Assembly: GCA_019911965.1 (NCBI GenBank)
Contig: JAIOJF010000042.1
Coordinates: forward strand, 159,202-223,201
Direction: 5' to 3'
DNA: 64,000 nt
DNA from: Paracoccaceae bacterium
Lineage (GTDB): Bacteria; Pseudomonadota; Alphaproteobacteria; Rhodobacterales; Rhodobacteraceae
Shown: piece by piece, positions 47,601 through 55,721 of the stretch
Numbering within the stretch: the stretch's first letter is position 1
Layout of the letters: every line of letters begins with the position of its first letter
Position numbers and translations under genes: made by a program
Notes under the pieces: model-generated
The model's database searches: none
What the model saw: only the letters and a program-made list of their open reading frames with translations
Told to the model about the DNA's origin: nothing

Positions 47601-48530
47601 CACCCCGTCAAACTCCGTCTGCTCGACACGCGGCACCATGCGGCAGGCATTTGCCCGCAAATCGTCGCCAAACCACGACACGACCAGCGATACCGAACCA
47701 CAATTGCCTAATTCACCGCGCAAATCGTCAAGCGAAGTGGCAAAATCCGTGCGGTCACTGGCGGAATTGACATTGGCCGAGCGGCTGACACCGGGGCCAT
47801 AATCGAAATGCACGGGACTGGTGGCCAGCGCATATTCGCCGGTTCCGGGGATCAGTGCGACAGCCTTGATATTGTCCACATTGGTGGCGCTGCCACCGGC
47901 CAGTTTCGGCTTTCGGAACACCTCGAAGCTGAATTGCGGCACCCGGTTGCCGAAGCGCGACAGGTCCAGGTCCTCGAACACCACATAGGCGACGCCGCGA
48001 AAGGCCGGTGCCTTGCCCGCTCCTTCGACCGCCTCGATCTTCGCATCGGGCAACTGGGTTTCATCGCCGGGATAGAACCGCAGGTTGAAATCCTCCCGCG
48101 ACACTACCGCCCCATCCGCCCAGATCCGCCCGACGCGGCTGACAACGCCTTCGCCCAGCGCCAGCGCCAGGCTGACCGAATAGCGATAGGTCGAGGTTGC
48201 ATTGCTGCGCCCCGCATTCCCCTTGCCCGAGCCGCCCGTGGTCACCACATCCTCGCGAAACCGCGAGGCCCAGATCACCTGCCCCCCGATCCGCACCCGA
48301 CCGAACACCTTGGCAATCGGCACGCCCTCGCTGGCACCGCTCAGATGGAACCGCTCAACCCGCCCGACCGGCACGGAATCCGAGCCACGACCAAGGATCC
48401 GCTGATCAATCGCACGCCCCAAAGTCGCGCCAACCGCACGCCCGATCACCGCCGAGGACAGCCCAAGCGCCGTACCACCAACCGCACCGCCCAGCGATGC
48501 GCCAAGCGCCGACAATACCAAAGTAGCCAT
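44610..48530 (-). CDS. GTA tail tip/host-recognition protein (RcGTA gp15-like)
   Basis: A 1306-residue protein, the largest in the window. The N-terminus is small-residue rich (SALGASLGGAVGGTALGLSSAVIGRAVGATLGRAI). Residues about 410-690 form the 'GTA TIM-barrel-like' domain (AHLCAAAGGVDAFCIGSELRSLTQIRG ... VKIGYAADWSEYFGYHPQDG ... DFVGIDNYMPLSDW ... PILFTEYGCGAIDKATNQPNVF). A putative phage tail protein module follows. It is the hub/fibre protein of the particle and decides receptor binding. Single intact frame. Confidence 0.93.
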   Translation of the reverse strand: MATLVLSALGASLGGAVGGTALGLSSAVIGRAVGATLGRAIDQRILGRGSDSVPVGRVERFHLSGASEGVPIAKVFGRVRIGGQVIWASRFREDVVTTGGSGKGNAGRSNATSTYRYSVSLALALGEGVVSRVGRIWADGAVVSREDFNLRFYPGDETQLPDAKIEAVEGAGKAPAFRGVAYVVFEDLDLSRFGNRVPQFSFEVFRKPKLAGGSATNVDNIKAVALIPGTGEYALATSPVHFDYGPGVSRSANVNSASDRTDFATSLDDLRGELGNCGSVSLVVSWFGDDLRANACRMVPRVEQTEFDGVGMPWVVSGVNRASAETVSRIDDRPVFGGTPADASVIEAIGAIRGGGQEVMFYPFVLMDIQAGNTLSDPWSDAASQPVMPWRGRLTLSEAPGRASSPDQTAAAEAEIAAFFGVADVADFAIAGGQVVYSGPAEWSYRRFILHYAHLCAAAGGVDAFCIGSELRSLTQIRGSGGNFPVVEAMRQLAADVRTVLGPEVKIGYAADWSEYFGYHPQDGSGDVLFHLDPLWADANIDFVGIDNYMPLSDWRDEQGHLDEAAGAIYDLDYLKGNVAGGEGYDWYYASPAARAHQIRSPISDGLHGEDWIYRYKDIRNWWSRPHHNRIAGVRQPVPTAWQPESKPILFTEYGCGAIDKATNQPNVFLDAKSSESQIPYFSSGQQDDLIQAQYLAAVRSYWGDEENNPVSAVYDGRMVDMDRAHVWAWDARPWPDFPNNTSLWSDGENHATGHWINGRTGAQALGDVVREICATSGVNGVDVSGLYGLVKGLVCADTQTARSALQPLMLAFGFDAIDEGGTIRFRRRSGAVQGEIEARDLVWEAGDVGSVSQTRAPEAETAGQVRLGYMRADGSYESGAVEAVMPDETALGVSRTDLPIVASASEAQVIVERWLAEARVAREAVAFALPPSRLDLGAGDVVRLPEPAGGGLARIDRIEDAGVRRIEAVRIEPSVYKPVIEPETDARTQPFVPALPVYPLFLDLPLLSGDEVPHAPRIAATATPWPGSVAVYSASEDAGYQLNRLLERPAAIGLTTTALFAAASGRWDRGPGVVVKMFGGAPASAAPEAVLNGANLAAIGSGLDDDWEVFQFTKAELVAPGTFALTGLLRGQAGSDPLVPEEWPIGSHVVLLNGAETQIELAPAARNLARHYRIGPARRGYEHGSYRHDIRAFAGIGLRPYAPCHLRRRVESNGDHGFGWIRRTRIDGDSWDLPEVPLGEASEAYLLHVVAGGVTVRNVQVSEPAWTYPAGMRAADGVTGAYALQVAQISERYGAGLYARIEINE

Positions 48531-48554
48531 CAGGCCCCCCGTTCATGAATGACG

Positions 48555-48986
48555 TTAGTGAAACCGGAACCGTGCCACGATCCGCCGCCGCCAGGGCTCG
48601 GACAGAACGCTTTCGATCACCCCGTGGCCGGTATAGGCGTGGATGAAACTGACGGCCTCGCCCGACCCGGCAGCAATTCCCAGATGCTTGGCAACCGCGC
48701 CAACATGCATCCGGAACAGCAGAACCTGCCCGGCAGCTATTGGCGCGGTCCGCTCAACCACGGCCATGTGCCGCGCTGCCGCCCGCCACAGAACCTCGTC
48801 GCCCGACGGCTCCGACCAGTCGGGCGTATAGGCCGGCACCGCCTCCGGTTCGTGGCCATAAGCCTCGCGCCAGACCCCGCGCAGCAGGCCCAGGCAATCC
48901 GCCCCGGCCCCTTTCAGCGAGGCCTGATGCAGATAGGGCGTGCCGATCCAGCCCCGCGCCAGCGCCACCACATCCGGGCGGCTCAT
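48555..48986 (-). CDS. GTA NlpC/P60 peptidase (RcGTA gp14-like)
   Basis: A 143-residue NlpC/P60 cysteine peptidase. The catalytic Cys is in GAGADCLGLLRGVWREAYG, the His in KHLGIAAGSGEAVSFIHAY. In RcGTA this protein sits at the tail tip and helps the particle breach the peptidoglycan. Its start overlaps the stop of the upstream DUF2163 gene by 4 bp; 24 bp separate it from the large tail gene. Confidence 0.92.
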   Translation of the reverse strand: MSRPDVVALARGWIGTPYLHQASLKGAGADCLGLLRGVWREAYGHEPEAVPAYTPDWSEPSGDEVLWRAAARHMAVVERTAPIAAGQVLLFRMHVGAVAKHLGIAAGSGEAVSFIHAYTGHGVIESVLSEPWRRRIVARFRFH

Positions 48987-49864
48987 GTCAGGCTCCCGCC
49001 ATCATTCACGCCATAGCGCGTCGGATAGGACATCGCCCAGTCATCGCCCGGAATATGCGGAAATCCCCGATAATTCAGGAAGTTGTGGAACTTCAACCGA
49101 CAGGTCTCCACCCCTTTGTCGCAGCCGGCCTCAAGGCGGACCATATCGCCCTCGGCCAGCGTCACCGGCAGTTCCTGCCACAACTCGACCCGGCGGTCAT
49201 TGCCGACGATCCGGTCCGACCGGATCACCCCGGTCAACCCCGCCGCCTGCCCGTCCAGCACCCGCAAGGTGCCGCGTGCAAACCAGCCCGGATCGTAGTC
49301 AACCAGCCCGGGCCAGGTAAACACACCCGTTCCGGCAGGCGCGGGCACCTCGGCATGGTAACCCGCAGCCATCACGTCAAACCCGCAAGCCGTATCGCCC
49401 AGAACCGCCGAGCATTTGCGGTGATAGGCCCGCCCCTGCGCGCGGTTCAATTGCTCCGCCAGGCCGCGCAATTCGGCCTCGAACACCCCGCCCGAGCGGC
49501 GGATTTCGCCAAGGCTGCCGCGAAACTGCAGGATGCGCTGACCGGGATCGCGCCAATTGACCAGCCAGATCGCCACTTCCGCCCCGTCGAACCGCCCGGC
49601 GCGGATATCGGCCTCTTCCAGGCCCAGATCGTTCAGCACCCCCACCGCTTGCGAATTGTCCACGCTCAGCCCGGTCGAGGTTTCCACCGTCGCGGTATTG
49701 ACGCCGGTGCTGGCACGAAACAGCGCACCGTCAAATTCAAGATCGCGGTCATGATCGGTAAACCCCATCACTCGACCATCGCGCCGCTGCAAGCGCCAGC
49801 ACCGGCAGAGCGTCGTCGCCCCGCCCGCTAGATGCCCCGCCAGGCCCGGATCAACCGCGCGCAT
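48983..49864 (-). CDS. GTA DUF2163 tail hub protein (RcGTA gp13-like)
   Basis: A 293-residue protein with the DUF2163 and phage_BR0599 pattern: HLAGGATTLCRCWRLQRRDGRVMGFTDHDRDLEF near the start and QGRAYHRKCSAVLGDTACGFD later. In the RcGTA particle gp13 forms the hub and carries a cluster of cysteines. Cys residues here are CRCW, HRKCSA, TACGF, EAGCDKGVETCRL. It overlaps its neighbours by start/stop bases. Confidence 0.92.
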   Translation of the reverse strand: MRAVDPGLAGHLAGGATTLCRCWRLQRRDGRVMGFTDHDRDLEFDGALFRASTGVNTATVETSTGLSVDNSQAVGVLNDLGLEEADIRAGRFDGAEVAIWLVNWRDPGQRILQFRGSLGEIRRSGGVFEAELRGLAEQLNRAQGRAYHRKCSAVLGDTACGFDVMAAGYHAEVPAPAGTGVFTWPGLVDYDPGWFARGTLRVLDGQAAGLTGVIRSDRIVGNDRRVELWQELPVTLAEGDMVRLEAGCDKGVETCRLKFHNFLNYRGFPHIPGDDWAMSYPTRYGVNDGGSLT

Positions 49865-50496
49865 CAGACCCGCACCTCGATCACCGGCACGGTCGGGATT
49901 TCCCCGGCGGAAAAGCTCTGCAACGACATTTCCAGCCGGTCGGCATCGAACCGCACCGGCACGTCGAACTCGAACCCCGCGGTCACATCCGCACCCATAT
50001 CGGGCGGGGTCTCGAACGTCACGAACCCGGTGGTTGTGTCAACGCTGTAATGCACCCCGTCAACCATGCCATCTTCGGCTACCGCAATCAGCACGCTGCC
50101 CGCCACGGGCTTCGGCACCCGCCGCGTATAGGTCTGCTGGCCGGAGCGATAGGTCTTGGCAAGCTGGAACATTGTCGTCACCCCGTCGCCGGTGCCGATG
50201 ATCTGGTCGTTCGGTGTCGGTTCGGCGGAATTGGCGCAGGATTTGAAATCGGTCCAGTCCTTCCAGCGAAAGCCGAAAAGCTGCCCGTGCCGCGCCTCGA
50301 AAAACGCAATCAGCGTGCCGATATCGTCCAAAGATCGCATCCCGACCCCGGCATCATAACGCCGCCGCGAATCCGCCCAGGGCGCATTACGCTCCTCAAA
50401 ACCATTCGCCAGCGTGACAATCTCGGTCCGCCGCTCAGGCCCGCCGACCGAGCCGAAGCTCAGGCTGGCCGGAAACCGGATTTCATGGAAATTCAT
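49864..50496 (-). CDS. GTA distal tail protein, DUF2460/TIGR02217 (RcGTA gp12-like)
   Basis: A 210-residue protein starting MNFHEIRFPASLSFGSVGGPERRTEIVTLANGFEERNAPW, the signature of DUF2460. It has the linked FRWKDWTDFKSC segment and ends EIPTVPVIEVRV. It is the distal tail protein joining tube to hub. The stop overlaps the next gene start by one base. Confidence 0.92.
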   Translation of the reverse strand: MNFHEIRFPASLSFGSVGGPERRTEIVTLANGFEERNAPWADSRRRYDAGVGMRSLDDIGTLIAFFEARHGQLFGFRWKDWTDFKSCANSAEPTPNDQIIGTGDGVTTMFQLAKTYRSGQQTYTRRVPKPVAGSVLIAVAEDGMVDGVHYSVDTTTGFVTFETPPDMGADVTAGFEFDVPVRFDADRLEMSLQSFSAGEIPTVPVIEVRV

Positions 50497-50508
50497 CGCC
50501 CACCTCGT

Positions 50509-51174
50509 TCAGTTGTTGCGCGAACCGCGGGCAATCGCCCGGCTCATCTGTGCCGCGATCTGGGTGCGCGAGCGCTGGAAACTTCCGGCATCCGGCGTCG
50601 TGATGTTCATCGTGACCTGTACCGCCCGGCCACCGCCCTGCGTGCGAACCCCCAGCCTGCCATCGGCCCCCCGCGCCAGCGGCATGATCGCCTCCGGCCC
50701 GGCCTCGCCCATCAGCCCGATACCGCCGCGCATCGGAAAAGTCGTAGCACTCGACACCACGCCGCCTCGGGCAAACGGCATCACCTTGCCTTGCGAAAAC
50801 GCCGCGCCGTCGCGAAACGGCAGCAAACCACCCATCAGCGAGCTCAAGCCATCCGCCAGAAAACCACCGAGTGCGTTCTGCACCGGCTTCATCGCCTGGC
50901 TGAACGCCGCGTTAACCATGCTGCGCCCGAGCGATTTCAGCGCATCCGACAGCCGCTCGCCATCAAAGACCAGCCCGTCAAATGCCCGCCGAAGGCCCCA
51001 GCCGATGGACCGCGACAGGCCGTCAACCTCGCGTCCCGCCGCCGACATCGTGCCTTGCATACCCGCCAGTTCGGCCTTGAACGCCGCCGACATCGCCCTG
51101 GCCGACGCGATCGAGGCTTCCAGATCGCCGATCTCGACGCCCAGCGCCTCCATATCCGTTTCAATCCCGCTCAT
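50509..51174 (-). CDS. GTA tape measure protein (RcGTA gp11-like)
   Basis: A 221-residue protein, about the length of RcGTA gp11 and very short for a tape measure, in line with a short tail. The N-terminus is helical (VEIGDLEASIASARAMSAAFKAELAGM), the middle has a hydrophobic Gly-rich stretch, and the segment GGIGLMGEAGPEAIMPLARGADGRLGV is typical of these phage proteins. It overlaps the small chaperone gene by 4 bp. Confidence 0.9.
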   Translation of the reverse strand: MSGIETDMEALGVEIGDLEASIASARAMSAAFKAELAGMQGTMSAAGREVDGLSRSIGWGLRRAFDGLVFDGERLSDALKSLGRSMVNAAFSQAMKPVQNALGGFLADGLSSLMGGLLPFRDGAAFSQGKVMPFARGGVVSSATTFPMRGGIGLMGEAGPEAIMPLARGADGRLGVRTQGGGRAVQVTMNITTPDAGSFQRSRTQIAAQMSRAIARGSRNN

Positions 51175-51374
51175 GTTCGCTCATCCCCGTTCGGCGTGTC
51201 AGGATATCGACCCGCCAGTTCCTCCAGGCCCGCCCGCGTCAACGCCTGCGCACCGCCGCCATTCTCAAGCCCCAGCATCACCAGAAATTCCGCCGGCGTC
51301 AGCGCCCAGAACTCATCCGGCCTCAGCCGCAGGCCCTGCAATCCGGCCCGCAGCATCGCCGGCCAGTCAAGCAT
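51171..51374 (-). CDS. Small GTA tail assembly chaperone-like protein (RcGTA gp10.1-like)
   Basis: A 67-residue protein (from the Met of MLDWPAMLRAGLQGLRLRPDEFWALTPAEF). The LRPDEFW-LTPAEF pattern marks the rcc01693-type phage tail assembly chaperone. Its start overlaps the stop of the gp10-like gene by 8 bp, an arrangement like the G/GT tail chaperones of phages; I did not see a clear slippery sequence. Confidence 0.85.
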   Translation of the reverse strand: MLDWPAMLRAGLQGLRLRPDEFWALTPAEFLVMLGLENGGGAQALTRAGLEELAGRYPDTPNGDERT

Positions 51375-51702
51375 CGCCGCCGACCTCGCCATCGCCTATG
51401 GCAAACGACACCGCCAGCAGCCGCGCCGCCACGCGCGCCGCTGCCACCGGGCCACCGGCAATCTCGGCTGACGCCAGATCGCCGATGCTGCCATTCCAGC
51501 CGCCGCCTTTCAGCCCGGCCGCCAGCAGCGCCAGCAGATCACCGGCACTGAACGCCCCGGTCTCGAACCGCTCGACCAGCGCCAGCAACGACCCGGCCCC
51601 AAGGTCGGTCTCCAGTTCCGCCAGAACACCCAGCGTCAGGCGCAGAACATGCACCTGCCCGTCGATTTCCAGCGCAACCTCGCCGCGATACGGGTTCACC
51701 AT
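51367..51702 (-). CDS. GTA tail chaperone-like protein (RcGTA gp10-like)
   Basis: A 111-residue acidic helical protein: MVNPYRGEVALEIDGQVHVLRLTLGVLAELETDLGAGSLLALVERFE. The N-terminal pattern is that of GTA-gp10 family. Its ATG overlaps the stop of the major tail gene by one base (TGATG). Likely helps tail tube assembly. Confidence 0.9.
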   Translation of the reverse strand: MVNPYRGEVALEIDGQVHVLRLTLGVLAELETDLGAGSLLALVERFETGAFSAGDLLALLAAGLKGGGWNGSIGDLASAEIAGGPVAAARVAARLLAVSFAIGDGEVGGDA

Positions 51703-52115
51703 CACACGGCCGTGAAGTTCAGCGCACCCGCCGAGGCGAGCGACAATTCATACGCCGCCTCACCGTCATGCGCGCCGGAATACTCGATCGAGGTGATCTG
51801 GAACGGCCCCTCGACAATGCCGAAATCCGGGATCACCACCTGGAAATCCGGCACTTCGCCATCAAAGAAGATCTGCCGCGCACGTTCATCGGTATCGGCA
51901 TCGCGAAACACCCCCGAACCACTGATCGAGGCCGATCGCACCCCGGCCCCGGCCAGCAATTCGCGCCAGCCGCCGGTGCTTTCCAGCGTCGTCACATCCA
52001 CCGATTCCGCGTTGAACGAGATCCGGCTGGCCCTCAGACCCGCGATTGTCGTAAACGCCCCCGATCCGGTCAGATCAAGCTTGATCAAAAGGTCCTTGCC
52101 TCTTTGCACGCCCAT
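51702..52115 (-). CDS. GTA major tail tube protein (RcGTA gp9-like, TP901-1 family)
   Basis: A 137-residue tail tube protein. It starts MGVQRGKDLLIKLDLTGSGAFTTIAGLRASRISFNAESVDVTTLES and contains GSGVFRDADTDERARQIFF, typical of the TP901-1 major tail family. A 50-bp gap with AT-rich sequence separates it from the upstream gene, one of two sizeable gaps within the cluster. Confidence 0.92.
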   Translation of the reverse strand: MGVQRGKDLLIKLDLTGSGAFTTIAGLRASRISFNAESVDVTTLESTGGWRELLAGAGVRSASISGSGVFRDADTDERARQIFFDGEVPDFQVVIPDFGIVEGPFQITSIEYSGAHDGEAAYELSLASAGALNFTAV

Positions 52116-52165
52116 GTTAATTCCTTTTCAAACATTCTGTTAAATCGACAAGCCGCGCCCCGGGA

Positions 52166-52576
52166 TCAGATATCCTCAACCCGTGCGCGGTAAATCAGTT
52201 CAATCCGCCGGCTGCCCGCCCTTGATCCGCGTCGCGCCCTGGCGCGGCGAAATTCCAGGCCCACCAGACGGCCCCGCGTCAGCACAGGTGCCGCATCCTG
52301 CAAGGCATCCGAAACCGCAACCGCAACCGCCTTGGCCCTGGCAAACCCCGCCGCCCCGGAAAATATGTTGATATGCAGATCATGCTGCATCACCGCGCCG
52401 GACGTGTCGGTCTGCACCCGCACATCCTCCTCGCCGATCACCAGATAGGTTTCCGGCACCAAACCACTTGGCGGCGCATCGAACACGCCCACCCCGATCA
52501 GCCCCTGCACGCGGGGATCATTCGCCACCAGGTCGAACAACGCCGCCTGCAGCGCCTGCGTTACCGCATAGCTCAT
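52166..52576 (-). CDS. GTA DUF3168 tail terminator protein (RcGTA gp8-like)
   Basis: A 136-residue DUF3168 protein: YAVTQALQAALFDLVANDPRVQGLIGVGVFDAPP, TYLVIGEEDVRVQTDTSGAVMQHDLHINIFSGAAGFARAKAVAVAVSDAL. In phages this family closes the tail tube at the head side. Overlaps the previous gene by 4 bp (ATGA). Confidence 0.9.
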   Translation of the reverse strand: MSYAVTQALQAALFDLVANDPRVQGLIGVGVFDAPPSGLVPETYLVIGEEDVRVQTDTSGAVMQHDLHINIFSGAAGFARAKAVAVAVSDALQDAAPVLTRGRLVGLEFRRARARRGSRAGSRRIELIYRARVEDI

Positions 52577-52914
52577 GCCAGCACCTCCTCAACCGTGATG
52601 CATTCCAGGTACAGGCCCGCCGAACCGGCCTCGCTCACCGCTCTGATCGCGAATACCCGCGTGCCCTCGACGAACCGCTGCCCGGCCCGTGGCCTTGACG
52701 GCGATCCGACAGGGGCCGCCCGCACGATCACCCGGTAGGCAACGCTCGACACCGCCACCGCCTCGTCGCGCCGCTCGCGCCCGGCACCGCTGCGAATATC
52801 CGCCCAGACAACGCCCAGCGGCGCCCAGGCCTCCACCCAGCCACCGGCCAGGTCCGGCTGACGCGTGACCTCCTCCAGCACCAGCCGACGGGTCAGCGAG
52901 AACGGCCCCTTCAT
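52573..52914 (-). CDS. GTA head closure/adaptor protein (RcGTA gp7-like)
   Basis: A 113-residue protein of the phage head-tail joining (HK97 gp10-like) family: LTRRLVLEEVTRQPDLAGGWVEAWAPLGVVWADIRSG, YRVIVRAAPVGSPSRPRAGQRFVEGTRVFAIRAVSE. Overlaps both neighbours by four bases. Confidence 0.88.
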   Translation of the reverse strand: MKGPFSLTRRLVLEEVTRQPDLAGGWVEAWAPLGVVWADIRSGAGRERRDEAVAVSSVAYRVIVRAAPVGSPSRPRAGQRFVEGTRVFAIRAVSEAGSAGLYLECITVEEVLA

Positions 52915-53507
52915 GGCCGCCCCCCAAGAACGCGCACCGACCGGTAGGTCTCGATCAGCGCAAGCACCCCGAAGGGCATCAACGCATCGCGGTTGCCGGC
53001 CCCCTGGCGGTTCTCGTAGAAATGCGCCGCCAGCAGAAACACCGCCTGCGCCAGATCAACCGGGATATCCGCCCAGCCCGGCCCATAGCCCGCCTGAAAC
53101 GTCGCCACCACTGATCCGCCCGCCGGGATCGACGGCAGACAGGACCCCGATGCCACCAATCGCGGCCTCTGGCTGTCCTTTTCCAGACGATAGGCGCTGG
53201 CGGGCACCAGCGTCTCCGCCCCCGCCCCATCCACCAGCACTACCGTGCTGATCGCCTGCACCGGCGCAATCGGCAGGCCCTGCGCCACACCGTCGCGCCA
53301 GGCCGTCAACTGCCACGAAAACGTCCGCAGAAACAACGCCTTGCCGATACGCGCCTCGATCGCCGCAACAGCGGCCCGCAAATAGGCTTCCAGCACTTCG
53401 TCCTGCGATCCGTCATCGGCAAAGCCGGTGCCAAGATGCAGATGCGCTGCGAATTCAGCAACCGGCAGCGCCGTACCCGGCACCGCCATCACTTCGGTTA
53501 ACACCAT
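52911..53507 (-). CDS. GTA head-tail connector protein (RcGTA gp6-like)
   Basis: A 198-residue connector. Features: EVLEAYLRAAVAAIEARIGKALF near the start, ending DIPVDLAQAVFLLAAHFYENRQ ... FGVLALIETYRSVRVLG, the HK97 gp6-like pattern. An ATG at 53507 is used; the Met six codons in is an alternative. The 157-bp gap upstream to the capsid gene is the largest in the cluster. Confidence 0.88.
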   Translation of the reverse strand: MVLTEVMAVPGTALPVAEFAAHLHLGTGFADDGSQDEVLEAYLRAAVAAIEARIGKALFLRTFSWQLTAWRDGVAQGLPIAPVQAISTVVLVDGAGAETLVPASAYRLEKDSQRPRLVASGSCLPSIPAGGSVVATFQAGYGPGWADIPVDLAQAVFLLAAHFYENRQGAGNRDALMPFGVLALIETYRSVRVLGGRP

Positions 53508-53664
53508 GATTTTTCCTCAGAATTTCACCGTCCGGACAGCCGAAACACGCGCGCGCACCGCACCGCTCGGACGGAGGGGAGCAGCAGGACGATACGGCAC
53601 GCGCGCGCAACCCCCCGCCCCGTCAGGGGCAGAGGGCAATCACCTCAGATCAGGCAAAGCCGCC
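53508..53664. other. Non-coding gap within the GTA cluster with repeats and a hairpin
   Basis: No gene is seen. The stretch holds two copies of CACGCGCGCGCA (53546-53557 and 53598-53609) and a GCCCC-GTCA-GGGGC hairpin (53617-53630) about 35 bp after the capsid stop on the reverse strand. This could be a partial terminator or RNA processing site that lets capsid be made in excess. Confidence 0.5.
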
Positions 53665-54870
53665 TTAGGCCATCGCGAATTTCAGCAGCTTGATCGCGTG
53701 GAAATCGCTGACATCGCCGCCGATCCGCTTGGTGGCATAGAACAGCACATGCGGCTTGGCGCTGAACGGATCGCGCAGGATGCGCAGGTCCGGGCGCTCC
53801 GCGATGGTGTAACCGGCACGGAAATCGCCAAACGCGATGGCCGGGGCCCAGGTGGCGATATCCGGCATGTCCTCGCAGACCAGCACCGGATAGCCCATCA
53901 GCCGCGCCGGCTCGCCGGCGGCCAGACCGTCCGACCACAGGAAGCGGCCATCGGCATCCTTCATCTTGCGCACCGCACCGGCAGTTTTCGAATTCATCAC
54001 GAAATTCGCATTCGCGCGGTAGCGTGCACCCAGCGCATAAACCAGATCGACAATCGCATCCGCCGGGTTGGTGGTGGCGAAATCGCCGTCCACGCCGGTG
54101 GTGATATGGCCAAACTCGCCCCAGGCCTCAGTGCCGTTGGCCGCCGAATCGTAGGTCAGGAAGCCCTTGGGCTTGTCGATCCCGTCACCGGACACGAAAG
54201 ACGCCCCTTCCGAGCGCGAGAACTTGTCGGCAATGCGCGTCGCAATCCAGTTCTCGACATCGAACGCACTGTCATCCAGCAGCCGCTGCGAGGCCTTGGG
54301 CAAGGCCGACAATTCATGCAGCGGGATCGAGATGCGATCAATCTGCGGCGTTGCGGTCTCGGCCTGACTGCCGCTTTCGGTGGCCCAGCCGGCACCAATA
54401 TCGGTATGGTCGATCAGCACATCGAAGGCGTTCGCATCCACATGCACCACATTCGCCACCGACCGGATAGAGGCCGAGGATTTCAGCACGCTGACCACGA
54501 TTTCCGCGGTCTGGGGATCAACCAGATACCCCCCCTCGGCGGCAATCGCGACATTCAAGCCCTTGCCTTCCAGTTCCAGCCCGCGCAGGCCATCGTCATC
54601 GCCCGAGCGCAGATAGGCCGAGAACGCCTTTTGATGCGGCGCTTCCATTGTCGCGGCCCGCGACAGGGCCGGACGGCCGGAAAAGTTCATGGTTTTGCGA
54701 TCAATCATCGTCATACGATCTTCCTGTTTTTGCAGCCGACCCTTGATGTCTGCCTGAAAATTGTTGAAATCACTCAAGAATCCGGCCAGCACTGTCTTCA
54801 CTTCCATTGCCTGGCCGGCACCATTTGCAGGTGCCGCGGCCCCCGCCCTGGTTTCGCTATTGCTCATCAA
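53665..54870 (-). CDS. GTA major capsid protein (RcGTA gp5-like, HK97 fold)
   Basis: A 401-residue HK97-type capsid. The N-terminal helical delta domain (about 1-110) holds VLAGFLSDFNNFQADIKGRLQKQEDRM and would be removed by the prohead protease. The capsid domain has GGYLVDPQTAEIVVSVLKSSASIRSVANVVHVDANAF, WATESGSQAETATPQIDRISIPLHELSALPKASQRLLDDSAFDVENWIATRIADKFSRSEGASFVSGDG, and FNRA-like end KRIGGDVSDFHAIKLLKFA. The particle shell of the gene transfer agent. Confidence 0.95.
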   Translation of the reverse strand: MMSNSETRAGAAAPANGAGQAMEVKTVLAGFLSDFNNFQADIKGRLQKQEDRMTMIDRKTMNFSGRPALSRAATMEAPHQKAFSAYLRSGDDDGLRGLELEGKGLNVAIAAEGGYLVDPQTAEIVVSVLKSSASIRSVANVVHVDANAFDVLIDHTDIGAGWATESGSQAETATPQIDRISIPLHELSALPKASQRLLDDSAFDVENWIATRIADKFSRSEGASFVSGDGIDKPKGFLTYDSAANGTEAWGEFGHITTGVDGDFATTNPADAIVDLVYALGARYRANANFVMNSKTAGAVRKMKDADGRFLWSDGLAAGEPARLMGYPVLVCEDMPDIATWAPAIAFGDFRAGYTIAERPDLRILRDPFSAKPHVLFYATKRIGGDVSDFHAIKLLKFAMA

Positions 54871-54894
54871 ATCTTCCTTGAATATCGATGAAAA

Positions 54895-55464
54895 CTAGTG
54901 CTCGCGGAATCCCGCCAGCATGGTTCTGGCATCCGCAAACGCATCCGCCATTTCGCGCAACAGATCAGTCGCCGCGGCATCCGCCTTGGCCTGAACCCGT
55001 GCTTCCGGAAGCATGGGAAACGTCACCAGCGACACTTCCCACAATTCCAGCTCATGCAAGAGCCGCTGGCCCTTGGCATTCTTTTCCGCCCGCAGCGTCC
55101 GATACCCGATCGACAATCCGTCAATCGCACCGGCCTCAACCAGCGCCAGCGCCTCCGCCCCGCGGCGGACCCCGGTCAGGAACCGCCCCTTGACGAACAA
55201 GCCCCTGGCATCCTCGCGCACCTCGTCCCAGACACCGATCGGCTGGGCCGGATCGTGCTGCCACAGCATCTTGATACCGCGCCCCTGCCCGGCCAGCCGC
55301 GCCAGCGAACCCGCATAGGCCCCCTTCTGCACCACATCGCCGCCCTGGTCGGCATTGCCGAAGATCGAGGCATAGCCCGCAATCTCGTCTCCCTTGACAC
55401 CAACGCCCTCGTCAAAGCGGCAGAACTTGGTCTCAAGTCCTGCCGCTGAAAATTCCTGCATCAT
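54895..55464 (-). CDS. GTA prohead protease (RcGTA gp4-like, HK97 family)
   Basis: A 189-residue protease with the HK97 prohead protease pattern: EIAGYASIFGNADQGGDVVQKGAYAGSLARL, MLWQHDPAQPIGVWDEVREDARGLFVKGRFL, the catalytic Ser in DGLSIGYRTLRAE and the His in WQHDP. It trims the capsid N-terminus. I start at the first of two ATG codons (55464), after AAGGG. 24 bp separate it from the capsid gene. Confidence 0.93.
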   Translation of the reverse strand: MMQEFSAAGLETKFCRFDEGVGVKGDEIAGYASIFGNADQGGDVVQKGAYAGSLARLAGQGRGIKMLWQHDPAQPIGVWDEVREDARGLFVKGRFLTGVRRGAEALALVEAGAIDGLSIGYRTLRAEKNAKGQRLLHELELWEVSLVTFPMLPEARVQAKADAAATDLLREMADAFADARTMLAGFREH

Positions 55465-55475
55465 CCTGATTTCCC

Positions 55476-55721
55476 TTATTTCGGAGACAAATTCATCAGC
55501 GCAACCGCGCCTTGCGTCAGGATGAATCCAGCCACCCCGTAAACCGCCAGCCACAATCGCCGCTCCAGCCGCTCCAGCATCGTCTCGATGGTCTGCAACC
55601 GCCGCTCCAGCCCGGACCAGCGTTCTTCGGTCACCCGTTCATTGGCCTCGATCCGGGCGGCGGCGGCATCGAACGGCTCGTATAAAAACCGCGAGCCCCC
55701 GGTGCGCCCGCGCTCACTCAT
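55476..55721 (-). CDS. Small GTA membrane/coiled-coil protein (RcGTA g3.5-like)
   Basis: An 81-residue protein with SERGRTGGSRFLYEPFDAAAARIEANERVTEERWSGLERRLQTIETMLERLERRLWLAVYGVAGFILTQGAVALM. It has a coiled coil and one C-terminal membrane helix. Genes of this kind lie between portal and protease in GTA clusters. It overlaps the portal gene by 8 bp. Role unknown. Confidence 0.85.
   Translation of the reverse strand: MSERGRTGGSRFLYEPFDAAAARIEANERVTEERWSGLERRLQTIETMLERLERRLWLAVYGVAGFILTQGAVALMNLSPK

Noticed and set aside
51171..51702. Programmed frameshift joining gp10 and gp10.1 as in phage tail chaperones
   Set aside because: The genes overlap by 8 bp, but I could not find a convincing slippery heptamer; separate starts are adequate.
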